Below are positions 8,983-18,035 of a DNA stretch of 39,057 nucleotides, piece by piece. The DNA lies in contig CANLYR010000043.1 in NCBI GenBank assembly GCA_947495425.1, forward strand, positions 1 to 39,057, read 5' to 3'. Under the pieces are notes generated by a model that was given only the letters and a program-made list of their open reading frames with translations, ran no database searches and was not told where the DNA came from. The stretch is from an uncultured Aquimarina sp. (GTDB lineage Bacteria; Bacteroidota; Bacteroidia; Flavobacteriales; Flavobacteriaceae). Every line of letters begins with the position of its first letter. Position 1 is the stretch's first letter. The position numbers and the translations under genes are program-made.

Positions 8983-8990
8983 CAAAATTA
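8983..8990 (-). promoter_or_regulatory. Promoter -7 element (TAATTTTG) of the M36 protease gene
   Basis: On the minus strand this reads TAATTTTG, a full TAnnTTTG match, 27 bases upstream of the protease ATG. No -33 TTG at standard spacing is clear. It supports the MKKVYS start. Confidence 0.45.
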
Positions 8991-9397
8991 ACGAATTTTT
9001 AGTAATTTATTCTCCTTGGTCACAAAACCACATTAATTTATCATAAATTAACATTAAAACTGAATTTTATTTAATATAACAAATAAAAATATCGTCAAAC
9101 CAGTGTTATTGACCTGATCTATTATTGATACTAGTGTTCACAAAAAATAAAGTTTTACAAAAACAAATTGAAAAAAATCAGAAGAATAAAAATCCCTTTT
9201 TCTAGTTACGGTAAAAATGTCGAATTTTATACTATAATTTTTCAAAAGAAGTATATTTCTCTTAAAAAAACTCTATGTTTTGATTAATGATAATGAAAAA
9301 ACTTTAAACAAGTTTTTCCAGAGGCTACATAAAATAGTTATATATTTAGTACATATTAATTTTTAATTGAATACAATAAACGAATCAAAAAGTCGGT
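8991..9397. other. AT-rich intergenic stretch of about 400 bases
   Basis: This lies between two divergent genes. It holds the M36 protease promoter at its left edge. I saw no further hairpin, repeat, RNA gene or coding frame in it. Confidence 0.5.
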
Positions 9398-9880
9398 ATG
9401 AAAAGTTCAATTTTTGAAACTTCACTAACTTCCAATCACAGTTTTATAATACCTGATAAAACAGCACACCTTTTTATAGATAAAAAGCATAAAAGAGTAC
9501 TTGTCAAGATAACTTACAAAAGTAAATCTGTGACATACCATGCTGCCTTGCAAAAATTGAAGGGAAGTTATTATGTTACTTTTAATACTTCAAATCAAAA
9601 AGAACTAGGCATTTTTCCTTCAGACTATTTTAGCGTACAGTTACTCAAAGACACTTCTAAATATGGCGTAGAAATGCCTGAAGAATTTGAGGCCGTATTA
9701 CAAAGTGATTTAGAAGCTTCAGAGATTTTCGAATCCCTAACCGATGGTAAAAAAAGAAGCTTGATTTATTTTATTTTAAGAATTAAAAAAACTCAAACCC
9801 GAATCGATAAAGCATTAATTATAACCGAAAATTTAAAAATGGGAATCAGAGATCAACGCGCACTAATTAAAAGGATATAG
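9398..9880 (+). CDS. DUF1905 / YdeI-OmdA-like protein
   Basis: The 160-residue soluble protein has no signal peptide. Residues about 3-90 form a DUF1905-like beta-barrel (FEIP-type strands, ALQKLKGSYYVTFNTSNQKELGIFPSDYFSVQLLKD). Residues about 95-155 match the YdeI/OmdA helical domain (MPEEFEAVLQSDLEASEIFESLTDGKKRSLIYFI, then RIDKALIITENLKMG). YdeI-type proteins are linked in the literature to bacteriocin or antimicrobial tolerance, but the biochemical role is not established. It is monocistronic as far as can be seen: 103 bases separate it from the next gene. Confidence 0.8.
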   Translation: MKSSIFETSLTSNHSFIIPDKTAHLFIDKKHKRVLVKITYKSKSVTYHAALQKLKGSYYVTFNTSNQKELGIFPSDYFSVQLLKDTSKYGVEMPEEFEAVLQSDLEASEIFESLTDGKKRSLIYFILRIKKTQTRIDKALIITENLKMGIRDQRALIKRI

Positions 9881-9983
9881 TATACCCTTTTGTATATAGT
9901 TTTGACAAATAAAATATTTTAATCTTTGATGTTCTTCAATATTATATGTAATTTTAAAACATCGCTAAATCTCTTAAAAAAAC

Positions 9984-10715
9984 ATGGACAAACGAAAATT
10001 TTTAAAAACGACAGTAATCGCCTCAACTGGGCTGGCTGCAATACCATCAATGTTATTATCTTCTTGCACTTCATCTCATAAAAATAAAGATAACAGTACT
10101 CCTACAGATGAAAAAATAGCAATTACAACATTTACGCTACCTAAATTAAATTATAACTATGATGCTTTTATTGATACTATTGATGCCATGACAATGGAAA
10201 TTCATTATTCTAAACATCATCAGGGGTATGTGAATAAATTAAATAAAGCGCTACAAGAAAACGCTGTCTCTGGTAATAATATAGTAGATATTTTGAAAAA
10301 TAAAGAGCTACCTACAGCTGTTAGAAATAATGGAGGAGGTCATTTTAATCATTCTTTGTATTGGGATATTCTAACACCCGGAGGGAATATGTCTGATAAT
10401 TTTAAAAATTTATTACATCAAAATTTTGGTTCTATAGAAGCTTTTAAAAATGAGTTGGCAGATGCAGGTAAGAAAAGATTTGGATCTGGTTGGGCATGGC
10501 TTTGCCAAGATACAGATAAAAAATTATTTATAACCTCAACTCCAAATCAGGATAATCCATTGATGTCAACTGCCGATAAACAAGGACATCCCATTCTTGG
10601 TATAGATGTTTGGGAACATGCATACTATTTAAAATATCAAAATAAAAGAGGTGATTATCTTAATAACATTATTAATATAATTAACTGGCAAAAAGTTGAA
10701 GCTCGAATGCTATAA
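9984..10715 (+). CDS. Fe/Mn-type superoxide dismutase, exported lipoprotein form
   Basis: The 243-residue enzyme catalyses dismutation of superoxide to O2 and H2O2. Metal ligands are H74 (MEIHYSKHH), H123 (GGHFNHSLYW), D208 and H212 (GIDVWEHAYYLKYQN). Q189 in TPNQDNPLM and the GGG before H120 are the Mn-like arrangement, although the real metal can be cambialistic. Unusually for this family, an N-terminal export signal precedes the enzyme: KRKFLK, a hydrophobic segment, then LLSSC with lipobox Cys28, resembling Tat-type lipoprotein signals in Bacteroidota. A short linker (30-48) separates it from the enzyme. The protein should therefore act outside the cytoplasm. The next gene is an unrelated Cu/Zn-type dismutase lipoprotein. 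Confidence 0.93.
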   Translation: MDKRKFLKTTVIASTGLAAIPSMLLSSCTSSHKNKDNSTPTDEKIAITTFTLPKLNYNYDAFIDTIDAMTMEIHYSKHHQGYVNKLNKALQENAVSGNNIVDILKNKELPTAVRNNGGGHFNHSLYWDILTPGGNMSDNFKNLLHQNFGSIEAFKNELADAGKKRFGSGWAWLCQDTDKKLFITSTPNQDNPLMSTADKQGHPILGIDVWEHAYYLKYQNKRGDYLNNIINIINWQKVEARML

Positions 10716-10925
10716 ACCAAAAAAATAAAAGGATTTTCTTTACGTTACTTTAATAGTGTATTCCTTTAATAAGTAGGCGACTTCTGGTAATCCCGATAGG
10801 CATTCCATAGGAAAGGATTTTAAAATATAGAGGCCAGCCCCTTCCTCAAACCTTAATTATTGAGTATATTAAGATCAAAATTAAGTACATTGCATACAAA
10901 AGTAGTATACATAAGTAATTGAAAT

Positions 10926-11489
10926 ATGAAAATTTTATATTTAATAGTATTGGTTACACTCTTGGCAGTATCTGGTTGTAAAAAAGAGAAAAAAGAGCAT
11001 ACCGATATCAAAAAAGAAACTTCTGCAGAAAATAGTGTTAAGAAATTAGAAATTAATTTAGTAGCAAAAAATGAAAGCGACGTATCAGGTAGCATTATTT
11101 TTATAGAAGAAGAAGGTATGGTAAGTATGGAAGCATCCTTAACAGGTTTAAGTGAAGGCGAGCATGCAATACATATTCATGAAAAATCTGATTGCTCTTC
11201 GCCTGATGGTAAATCTGCAGGCGGTCATTGGAATCCAACTAAACAACCACATGGAAAATGGGGCGCAAAAGAAGGATTTCATAAAGGAGATATTGGGAAC
11301 ATTAAAGCTGATTCAGAGGGTAATGCCAGTATAATTTTTGCCACCAATGACTGGTGTATTGGCTGTGATGATAAAAAAAAGAATATTATTGGTCGTGCAA
11401 TCATAGTACATCAAGGGGTAGATGATTTCACAACTCAGCCAACAGGTGCTGCAGGAAGCAGAGTGAGCTGTGGCGGTATCATACAATAA
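10926..11489 (+). CDS. sodC: Cu/Zn superoxide dismutase lipoprotein
   Basis: The 187-residue protein has a lipoprotein signal with lipobox VSGC (Cys18) and a charged linker. The Cu/Zn SOD fold spans about 40-187. Ligands visible are H83 and H85 (AIHIHEKSDC), bridging H101 (GGHWNP), H109 and H119 (zinc), D122, and H162 (IVHQGVDD). The structural disulfide is probably C90-C182. An additional C144-X2-C147 (DWCIGCDD) lies in a loop before H162. This CxxC is outside the canonical ligand set and may bind metal or form a second disulfide (inference). It protects the envelope from external superoxide. It lies 210 bases downstream of the Fe/Mn-type enzyme on the same strand, probably with its own promoter. 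Confidence 0.95.
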   Translation: MKILYLIVLVTLLAVSGCKKEKKEHTDIKKETSAENSVKKLEINLVAKNESDVSGSIIFIEEEGMVSMEASLTGLSEGEHAIHIHEKSDCSSPDGKSAGGHWNPTKQPHGKWGAKEGFHKGDIGNIKADSEGNASIIFATNDWCIGCDDKKKNIIGRAIIVHQGVDDFTTQPTGAAGSRVSCGGIIQ

Positions 11490-11592
11490 ATTGATTTTAA
11501 CTCTAAAAAGTAGTACTTGCAATTTTGTTTGAGAATAACTTTTTTCCTTTTATTTTTTTATAATACCTTAACTATCTAACTAATATTACTCT

Positions 11593-12777
11593 ATGAATCC
11601 TTCAACTTCTGGTTGGATAGAAAAATTTCTAAGGGATTTGGATACTAATCCATACTTTTCTCATCGGTCTTTAGACACCCTATACTCTGATTTAAGAAAA
11701 GTTGGTTTTATTTATGGCACCTCTATAGCTACAATCATTTCTGGTGATTCAGAAATTATATATTCTGAAGAAGAAATAACTAAAATTAATCTGTTTGCTT
11801 CTCTAGTGGTTACCTATAATGATACAATTGAAAACGCAGATAAGAAAGATTTTATAGAAGCCCTCCTTCAATTTTATAGTTTTCTAGATACCAAAAAATC
11901 ATTCTTTGCACTCACTAGTGTTCTCCCTACGAATAAGAATGAAAAACTCGAGAATATCATTCATGCCCGTATACAAACAAATGAATCAATTTTTAAGAAA
12001 AACTTTAGCCACCTCCTTACCAATGCACTATTATTTATAGACATATTAGCTTTTGAACATTTTTTAATTCATGATAAAAACCCTTTTGAGTATGCTGCAA
12101 AACTCGAAGAAACATTAACAAATACTGTTTTTCTTGCTTTAAATTCTAAACAAGAACAAGATGATTATGATAAATTATTAGTGAAGCTATTTGCTTCATC
12201 TGTGCGATACACAGATATTTCAACAGAAGAAGAGGCTAGTTTCGACTATATAGCATTAGACCCGTATACCGATGAAATTGAAAAAAGATATATCATTGAT
12301 CTTACAAGTCTTGCAGTATGGAACGATAAAGAATTAGATAAAGGTGAGCAAAGTTTTATGTCTGCACTTGGTGAAGAGTTAAAATTACCTAATAAAGTTA
12401 TTAAAGAATCTCTCGATATGGTACAAAACTTTGTAAGTACGCATAAAGATGAAATTTCATTTTTTAACTACTCACATCCAGCATTGCATTTTTACCAACA
12501 AACATCCAGAACTGTAAGTGTATTGGTATTAAGGAATAAAAAACGACTGATAAAAGAGATCTCAGAAAGTAAAGATCTTATGGTTTTATTGGGTCAATCT
12601 ACAATACGAGATTTATCAAAAGAAGAAAAACATAAGGTAAAAAAACAGCTATTAGATATTTGTAAAACAATTCCTTCTCTAGCAATTTTTATTCTACCTG
12701 GAGGTAGCCTACTCTTACCATTATTAGTGAAATTTATACCGCAACTGCTACCCTCTGCATTTAATGAGAATAAATAA
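11593..12777 (+). CDS. LETM1-related biofilm-associated protein
   Basis: This 394-residue protein matches a Bacteroidota family usually called LETM1-related biofilm-associated. The N-terminal two thirds are helical (WIEKFLRDLDTNPYFSHRSLDTLYSDLRKVGFIYGTS), with a TerB-like acidic helical region at about 235-280 (LTSLAVWNDKELDKGEQSFMSALGEELKL). The C-terminal part (about 350-390) has the LETM1-like segment DICKTIPSLAIFILPGGSLLLPLLVKFIPQLLPSAF, which may be membrane-embedded. No signal peptide is visible. Mitochondrial LETM1 proteins act in cation/proton exchange; a similar role here is not established. Its stop codon directly abuts the stop of the convergent membrane-protein gene, leaving no room for a separate terminator. 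Confidence 0.85.
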   Translation: MNPSTSGWIEKFLRDLDTNPYFSHRSLDTLYSDLRKVGFIYGTSIATIISGDSEIIYSEEEITKINLFASLVVTYNDTIENADKKDFIEALLQFYSFLDTKKSFFALTSVLPTNKNEKLENIIHARIQTNESIFKKNFSHLLTNALLFIDILAFEHFLIHDKNPFEYAAKLEETLTNTVFLALNSKQEQDDYDKLLVKLFASSVRYTDISTEEEASFDYIALDPYTDEIEKRYIIDLTSLAVWNDKELDKGEQSFMSALGEELKLPNKVIKESLDMVQNFVSTHKDEISFFNYSHPALHFYQQTSRTVSVLVLRNKKRLIKEISESKDLMVLLGQSTIRDLSKEEKHKVKKQLLDICKTIPSLAIFILPGGSLLLPLLVKFIPQLLPSAFNENK

Positions 12778-13401
12778 TTATACTTCTAATTTCTCAAGTT
12801 CTTTATAATTATTTTTTAACCTATTCGTTAAAATCCCATAAATTACTCTGTAAAATAAAGCAATAATACCAAGCGCAGCTGCTATAACTAATATTGTTAT
12901 TATTATCACTAAAAATACAGGAACTTCTTCTTCTACAGATTGACTTGAATACTTGTCTGTAAAAATTGCTAAATACCCTACGATTGCTACTGTTGTTACA
13001 GCCAAAAAGCCTATGTTGGCCCAAATGTAGTATTTTACAGTTTTACGAGTTTTTAGGATATTCTCCATGAGCTGTTTTGCAGAATCTGTAACTTGAATTC
13101 TCTTATAATTGAGGTAAAACCTGATCATAAAATAAATAAGAATACTATAATAAATGATAGTAGAAATTAACGAAATGTTTTTAGTACCCAATTCGATCAA
13201 ATTATCATATTTCCCACTAAGCCTAACCATAATATCTAAAGATGCCCATAGTAGAAACTCTAATACACTAATGATAAAAATCCATTTTACCATTGAAGAT
13301 GATTTTTTTAATATCATCTGGTAAATTTCATTATAGGTCAACTTTGGAAATATAGCTTCCTGCTTGTTCCAGTCTTTTTTTAATAATTCTAATTCATCCA
13401 T
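12778..13401 (-). CDS. Four-helix membrane protein, probable partner of the ECF sigma factor
   Basis: The 207-residue protein has a cytoplasmic amphipathic N-terminus (1-38; MDELELLKKDWNKQE) and predicted membrane helices at about 40-60, 77-97, 125-147 and 161-184. It starts 4 bases after the ECF sigma gene ends, so the two are co-transcribed. Proteins of this architecture commonly sit next to sigma factors in Flavobacteriaceae and may act as anti-sigma factors, but it lacks a zinc-binding anti-sigma motif, so that role is inferred from position. Confidence 0.75.
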   Translation of the reverse strand: MDELELLKKDWNKQEAIFPKLTYNEIYQMILKKSSSMVKWIFIISVLEFLLWASLDIMVRLSGKYDNLIELGTKNISLISTIIYYSILIYFMIRFYLNYKRIQVTDSAKQLMENILKTRKTVKYYIWANIGFLAVTTVAIVGYLAIFTDKYSSQSVEEEVPVFLVIIITILVIAAALGIIALFYRVIYGILTNRLKNNYKELEKLEV

Positions 13402-13405
13402 GGGG

Positions 13406-13915
13406 TTAAGGATTTAGTATTTTTTTCAATTTTGTCTTCACTCGATTCATTTTTACCCTGGCATTTACCTCACTAATACCCATAGTATCTGCTATTTCTC
13501 TGTATGATTTATCTTCCAGATATAGAAAAACTAATGCTTTTTCGATATCATTGAGTTGTTTTACAGCTGCATACATAAGTTTTAATTGCTGCTCTATCTC
13601 ATCATCATACTCATCAACCTTAATTCTAAAGCTTATCGTATCTATATCAGAAGTTTTTATACTTCTTTTTGATTTTCTATATAAAGTAATCGCTGTATTA
13701 AGCGCTACTCTATACATCCAGGTACTAAATTTTGCATCACCCCGAAATTTTGGATATGCTTTCCAGAGTTGGATTGTTATTTCCTGAAACAAATCATTAT
13801 GTGATTCTTGATCATTTGTATAAATTCTACACACCTTATGCACAATATTTTGATTTTGCTCAAGGTTAGTTACAAAACTATGTTCTAATTCTTTATTCAC
13901 TTTAGCGGGTTGCAT
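13406..13915 (-). CDS. ECF-type RNA polymerase sigma factor
   Basis: The 169-residue sigma factor has region 2 at about 15-75 (NDLFQEITIQLWKAYPKFRGDAKFSTWMYRVALNTAITLYRK) and region 4 at about 110-165 (LNDIEKALVFLYLEDKSYREIADTMGISEVNARVKMNRVKTKLKKIL, helix-turn-helix). ATG 13915 (MQPAKVNK) gives the usual ECF length. The open frame extends to 14131, but the extra 72 codons overlap the start of the divergent ndh gene and its promoter and are rejected. The downstream membrane protein is the likely partner. The stretch just upstream has TGTAAC and GACTAC spaced like an ECF promoter on the minus strand, so autoregulation is possible but weakly supported. Confidence 0.92.
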   Translation of the reverse strand: MQPAKVNKELEHSFVTNLEQNQNIVHKVCRIYTNDQESHNDLFQEITIQLWKAYPKFRGDAKFSTWMYRVALNTAITLYRKSKRSIKTSDIDTISFRIKVDEYDDEIEQQLKLMYAAVKQLNDIEKALVFLYLEDKSYREIADTMGISEVNARVKMNRVKTKLKKILNP

Positions 13916-14064
13916 CTTATATGTAGTCAATATAACGTTTGTGTTACACCTAAATTTAAATTTTATTACTCTATATTTTATAATTTTCAGAAAAAAAGAA
14001 GCTAATTCACTCTTATTCTGATATAAAATACCACTATTATATAGGGGAAACAATTTTATCATTT

Positions 14065-14072
14065 TACCTTTG
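14065..14072 (+). promoter_or_regulatory. Promoter -7 element (TACCTTTG) of the NADH dehydrogenase gene
   Basis: TACCTTTG is a full TAnnTTTG match ending 18 bases before the ndh ATG, giving a short leader. No clear -33 TTG was found. Confidence 0.5.
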
Positions 14073-14090
14073 TAAAACAACACATACATT

Positions 14091-15386
14091 ATGAATATTC
14101 CTATTACTAATTTACCAAGATTAGTTATCATCGGTGGTGGTTTTGCGGGAGTCGCATTAGCTCGAAAAATGATTAAAGAACCTGTACAACTTGTACTATT
14201 AGACAGACATAATTATCATACCTTTCAACCACTTTTATACCAAGTCTCTACCTCGTCTTTAGAACCAGATTCTATTGCCTATCCCCTTCGCAAAATTGTA
14301 AAAAGAGGAAAGAATACTTTTTTTAGGATGAGTGAAGTAGAATCCATAGATGCAGATGATAAAAAAATTCATACTAATAATGGTAGTATTTCTTATGATT
14401 ATCTTGTAATTGCTACCGGTGCACGTACTAATTTCTTTGGAAATAAAACTATCGAAAATAATGCTATGCGAATGAAAAACCTCCCCCAGGCATTAAACTT
14501 GCGTAGTCTCATGCTAGAAAATCTTGAACAGGCTGTTATTACAACCGATACCGAAAAAAGAAAGGAGCTTCTTAATTTTGTATTGGCAGGTGCAGGACCA
14601 ACAGGAGTAGAACTTGCTGGGGGTATTGCAGAACTAAAATTAAATGTACTGCCTAAAGATTATCCTGATATGGACTTTAGCGAGATGGAAGTCCACCTTA
14701 TAGAAGGTGCGTCACGTATTTTACCTCCAATGAGTGAACATGCTTCAAAAAAGGCAACTGCGTTTTTAGAAAAATTTGGGGTACATATTCATACTAATAC
14801 CCAAGTAACAAATTACGAGAACAATTGGGTTACTACAGATACAGACCTAACCATACGTACTGCAACTTTTATATGGTCGGCCGGAGTCACAGGAGCACCG
14901 GTAGCAGGTATAAAAGCAGAAGCATTACTACCAAAAGCCAATCGTTATAAAGTGAATCAATACAATCAAATCGAGGGTTATGAAAACATTTTTGCTATTG
15001 GTGATATTTCTGTGATGGAAACTACGGCATATCCAAAAGGACACCCTATGGTAGCCCAACCAGCTATACAACAGGGAAAACATCTGGCCAAAAACTTAAA
15101 ACGTCATTTAAAGGGCAAATCAATGACTCCTTTTACATATTTTGACAAAGGATCTATGGCCACTATCGGAAGAAATAAAGCAGTGGTAGACCTTGGTAAA
15201 TTTAAATTTGGCGGTTTTTTTGCATGGTTTATCTGGATGTTTATTCACTTATGGTTTTTAGTAGGTTTCAGAAATCGATTTGTCACTTTTTTTAATTGGG
15301 TATATAATTATATCAACTACGACAAAGCAGCACGACTTATAGTGAGACCTTTTAAAAACGATAACGGATCTGTAGAACGTGTATGA
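14091..15386 (+). CDS. ndh: Type II NADH dehydrogenase (NDH-2)
   Basis: The 431-residue FAD enzyme oxidises NADH and reduces the quinone pool without pumping protons. The FAD-binding Rossmann motif is IIGGGFAGV (G15-G20), followed by LDRHNYHTFQPLLYQVST. ATG near 106-111 (VIATGAR) and the NADH-binding motif VLAGAGPTGVELAGG (G167-G172) follow. The second FAD motif, NIFAIGDIS, is at about 299-307, and AQPAIQQGKHLAKNL is at about 323. The C-terminus (about 375-410) is hydrophobic and aromatic (FFAWFIWMFIHLWFLVGF), the membrane anchor typical of NDH-2. It is divergent from the ECF sigma gene. The length is normal, with no missing motifs. Confidence 0.95.
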   Translation: MNIPITNLPRLVIIGGGFAGVALARKMIKEPVQLVLLDRHNYHTFQPLLYQVSTSSLEPDSIAYPLRKIVKRGKNTFFRMSEVESIDADDKKIHTNNGSISYDYLVIATGARTNFFGNKTIENNAMRMKNLPQALNLRSLMLENLEQAVITTDTEKRKELLNFVLAGAGPTGVELAGGIAELKLNVLPKDYPDMDFSEMEVHLIEGASRILPPMSEHASKKATAFLEKFGVHIHTNTQVTNYENNWVTTDTDLTIRTATFIWSAGVTGAPVAGIKAEALLPKANRYKVNQYNQIEGYENIFAIGDISVMETTAYPKGHPMVAQPAIQQGKHLAKNLKRHLKGKSMTPFTYFDKGSMATIGRNKAVVDLGKFKFGGFFAWFIWMFIHLWFLVGFRNRFVTFFNWVYNYINYDKAARLIVRPFKNDNGSVERV

Positions 15387-15875
15387 AAGCGATCATGATA
15401 ACTTAATAATTAATCTCTTAGCTTTAAAGGTTCATACCGAATCCAAAACTTCGGGCATCCCTGATAATATAACGATAATGATGACATCATTTTGAGCTAG
15501 CCCAAAAGCTTCCCGACGATGGCAGCAGCGTTTTGAGCTGACCCAAAAGCTTCCCGACGACGGCAGCATCGTTTTGGGCTGCCCCGAAAGCTTCCTGACG
15601 ACGTCAGCATGGTTTCGGGGCAGGGAGAATGGGGAGTTCAGAAAAAATAGAAAATGAATTACCTTGCTCTAATTCCATTTCTTATGTTAATTTACATCTG
15701 TCAGTGATTGTCTTCATTTCACCATAAAAATCATTTTAACGGCTCTTAATTTATTCTTCTGTAGAAATCAGGCTTCTATATTTCAATTGATCATTTATTT
15801 TCAACAACTCGGTACGATTTACTTTTAATTTTTTTTCATCTACGCCATTTTTGACTCGTCATAAAAAACATGTAT
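15387..15875. other. Intergenic stretch of 489 bases with GC-rich tandem repeats
   Basis: The left part carries the 41-bp tandem repeats listed separately. The remaining AT-rich part (about 15640-15875) lies upstream of the TonB-dependent receptor and shows no clear promoter, RNA gene or coding frame. Confidence 0.5.
15490..15623. repeat. 41-bp tandem repeats, 3 full units plus a partial, each with internal palindromes
   Basis: Units start at 15490, 15531 and 15572, each exactly 41 bases, with a fourth partial unit from 15613. Each begins TTTTGRGCT, continues with CCCRAAAGCTTCC, and ends GACGAYGGCAGCA or a close variant. Two self-complementary elements occur per unit: TTTTGGGCTGCCCCGAAA-like, and CTGACGACGTCAG (perfect in unit 3). 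The GC content is far above the flanks. Nothing in it is coding. It may act as a transcription-end structure for ndh or as a protein-binding array. Confidence 0.85.
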
Positions 15876-18035
15876 ATGAAATCGCCATTACTCAACATTC
15901 TATTTTTCATTTCTTTTAGCACCATCGCCCAAACAACAATTACAGGAAAAGTAACAGACAAACAAAACACCGCAATCATCGGTGCTAATGTTTATCTAGA
16001 AGGCACTTATGATGGTGGATCTACTGATGAACAGGGAAATTTTTCTTTCTCTACCTCAGCAAAAGGGCCGCAAACATTGACCGTTTCTTTCTTATCTTTT
16101 GAGACCTATACACTACGTGCAGCTGTTTCAGAGATGGAAAATGTAAATATCACAATTCGAGAAGACGTAAATTCTTTGGGTAGCGTAATATTAAATGCAG
16201 GAACATTATCTGCTGGAGATAATAGCAAGGCTTCTGTTCTTACGCCATTAGATATTGTAACTACTGCAGGAGCTGCGGGTGATTACATTGCCGCTTTGCA
16301 AACCTTACCAGGCACCTCTAATGTATCAGAGGATGGTCGTCTTTTTGTAAGAGGTGGCGATGCTAACGAAACGAATATATTTATTGATGGTTTACGGGTT
16401 TTTCAACCCTTTTTGGCCACCACCAACAATATTCCGACCAGAGGTCGTTTTTCTTCATTTCTTTTTAAGGGAACTAACTTCTCTACCGGTGGATATTCTG
16501 CAGAGTATGGAGATGCGCTATCGAGTGTATTACTACTTAACACCATAGACGAGCCTGATCAGGAAAAATCAGAGTTACAGTTCTTAAATGTAGGCATAGG
16601 AGGAGGAAATACACAAAAATGGAATAATAATTCGTTAAGTGTCAATGCTTTTTATATCAACCTGAAACCATATCAAGGCATTATAGAGCAACGCGTAGAC
16701 TGGATCAAACCCTATGAATCATTATCAGGAGAAGCCGTATATCGTCATAGCTTTGCTAATGATGGATTGTTAAAAATTTATGGGGGATTAAATTATACTA
16801 ATTTTGAACTTATTCAAGAAGATATCAATGTAGCTGACGGCATCAATTTTGGCCTTAAGAATAGAAATTTATATTTAAATACATCATACAAAGGAAATCT
16901 GGGAAACGATTGGGACATCGCAACAGGTGCAAGTTTTGCTAATGATTATAGTGATATCAAAATCACGAATACAGAAGTTACCGACGATGAAAATAGTTTT
17001 CATGCTAAAGTAAAAGTGAGAAAGCGATTTAGTAACCGATTCAAAATAAGTATAGGCACAGAACAATTCTTAAATACGTTCTCTGAAAAGGCAGAAGATC
17101 CTGATTTTGATATTCCGTTCAACACTACATTTAATAATAATAGTACCGCAGTATTCGCTGAAGCCAATGTGTTTTTTAGCAAAAAACTTGCGATGCAGAT
17201 TGGTACCAGAGGAGTTTATAATACGTTACTAAAAGATACCAAAATTTCACCAAGAGCATCTTTGGCCTATAAAACCACATCAAAATCACAAATATCATTA
17301 GCCTATGGTGATTTTTATCAAGCTCCGCAACAAAATGTGTTAAAATTTAATTCCCTGTTAGAACCAGAAAAGTCATCGCATTATATCCTTAACTATCTAT
17401 ATCAAAATGATGGCAGAACATTTAGAGCCGAGGGATATTATAAAACCTATGAAAGTCTCATCAAGTTTGATACAGAAATTCCGCAGTTTGATAGCACATT
17501 TAATAATGACGGTAAAGGATATGCCACAGGAGTTGATATTTTTTGGAGAGACAATACATCCATCAAAAATCTCGAATACTGGGCAAGCTATTCTTATCTA
17601 GATACAAAACGAAATTATAGAAACTATCCAGAAAAGGCAACTCCAAACTTTGCTGCAACACATAATCTTTCTCTGGTAACAAAATATTGGGTACAGGATT
17701 GGAAATCTATGATAGGTGCTACTTATAACTTTGCTTCAGGTCGACCCTACAATAATCCTAATGAACGTACTTTTCAGAATCAGACCACAAAAAGCTTTAA
17801 TGCCATTAATCTTAGTTGGGCATATCTAATTAGCCAACAAAAAATCTTATACTTTTCTGTCTCCAATATTTTAGATTTTGACAACGTTTTCAATTATCAA
17901 TATTCAAATACTCCAGACCCTAGCGGTAATTTTTCAAGACGCGCCATACGACCAAACGCTGATCAATTTTTTATTCTAGGATTCTTCTGGACGATAAGCG
18001 ATGATAAGTCTGATAACCAATTAGACAATTTATAA
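15876..18035 (+). CDS. TonB-dependent outer-membrane receptor with carboxypeptidase-like N-terminal domain
   Basis: The 719-residue protein (MKSPLL start; ATG 15870 adds two residues) has a signal peptide ending SFSTIAQ. A CarboxypepD_reg-like domain follows at about 20-105 (ITGKVTDKQNTAIIGANVYLEGTYDGGSTDEQGNFSF). The plug domain at about 115-220 has the segment LPGTSNVSEDGRLFVRGGDANETNIFIDGLRVFQPF. The C-terminal 500 residues alternate polar and hydrophobic positions as outer-membrane strands and end LGFFWTIS. It should import a bulky ligand using TonB energy. The barrel is shorter than SusC proteins (about 1000 residues) and no SusD neighbour exists, so a siderophore, metal or peptide ligand is as likely as glycan. 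The following TPR-like protein and the LytS/2TM/LytTR operon lie on the same strand. Confidence 0.93.
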   Translation: MKSPLLNILFFISFSTIAQTTITGKVTDKQNTAIIGANVYLEGTYDGGSTDEQGNFSFSTSAKGPQTLTVSFLSFETYTLRAAVSEMENVNITIREDVNSLGSVILNAGTLSAGDNSKASVLTPLDIVTTAGAAGDYIAALQTLPGTSNVSEDGRLFVRGGDANETNIFIDGLRVFQPFLATTNNIPTRGRFSSFLFKGTNFSTGGYSAEYGDALSSVLLLNTIDEPDQEKSELQFLNVGIGGGNTQKWNNNSLSVNAFYINLKPYQGIIEQRVDWIKPYESLSGEAVYRHSFANDGLLKIYGGLNYTNFELIQEDINVADGINFGLKNRNLYLNTSYKGNLGNDWDIATGASFANDYSDIKITNTEVTDDENSFHAKVKVRKRFSNRFKISIGTEQFLNTFSEKAEDPDFDIPFNTTFNNNSTAVFAEANVFFSKKLAMQIGTRGVYNTLLKDTKISPRASLAYKTTSKSQISLAYGDFYQAPQQNVLKFNSLLEPEKSSHYILNYLYQNDGRTFRAEGYYKTYESLIKFDTEIPQFDSTFNNDGKGYATGVDIFWRDNTSIKNLEYWASYSYLDTKRNYRNYPEKATPNFAATHNLSLVTKYWVQDWKSMIGATYNFASGRPYNNPNERTFQNQTTKSFNAINLSWAYLISQQKILYFSVSNILDFDNVFNYQYSNTPDPSGNFSRRAIRPNADQFFILGFFWTISDDKSDNQLDNL

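Noticed and set aside
12778..13401. Beta-carotene cleavage enzyme
   Set aside because: Similar small membrane proteins are sometimes labelled this way in databases, but four helices with no iron-binding histidines and the sigma-factor linkage do not support it.
13916..14131. 72-codon N-terminal extension of the ECF sigma factor
   Set aside because: It overlaps the divergent ndh start and promoter, and the extension is unlike sigma factors; MQPAKVNK gives the normal length.
15490..15623. CRISPR array
   Set aside because: The 41-bp units are contiguous with no unique spacers, and no cas genes are nearby.
15876..18035. SusC-type glycan importer with polysaccharide-utilisation locus
   Set aside because: The receptor is about 300 residues shorter than SusC and there is no SusD or glycoside hydrolase nearby.
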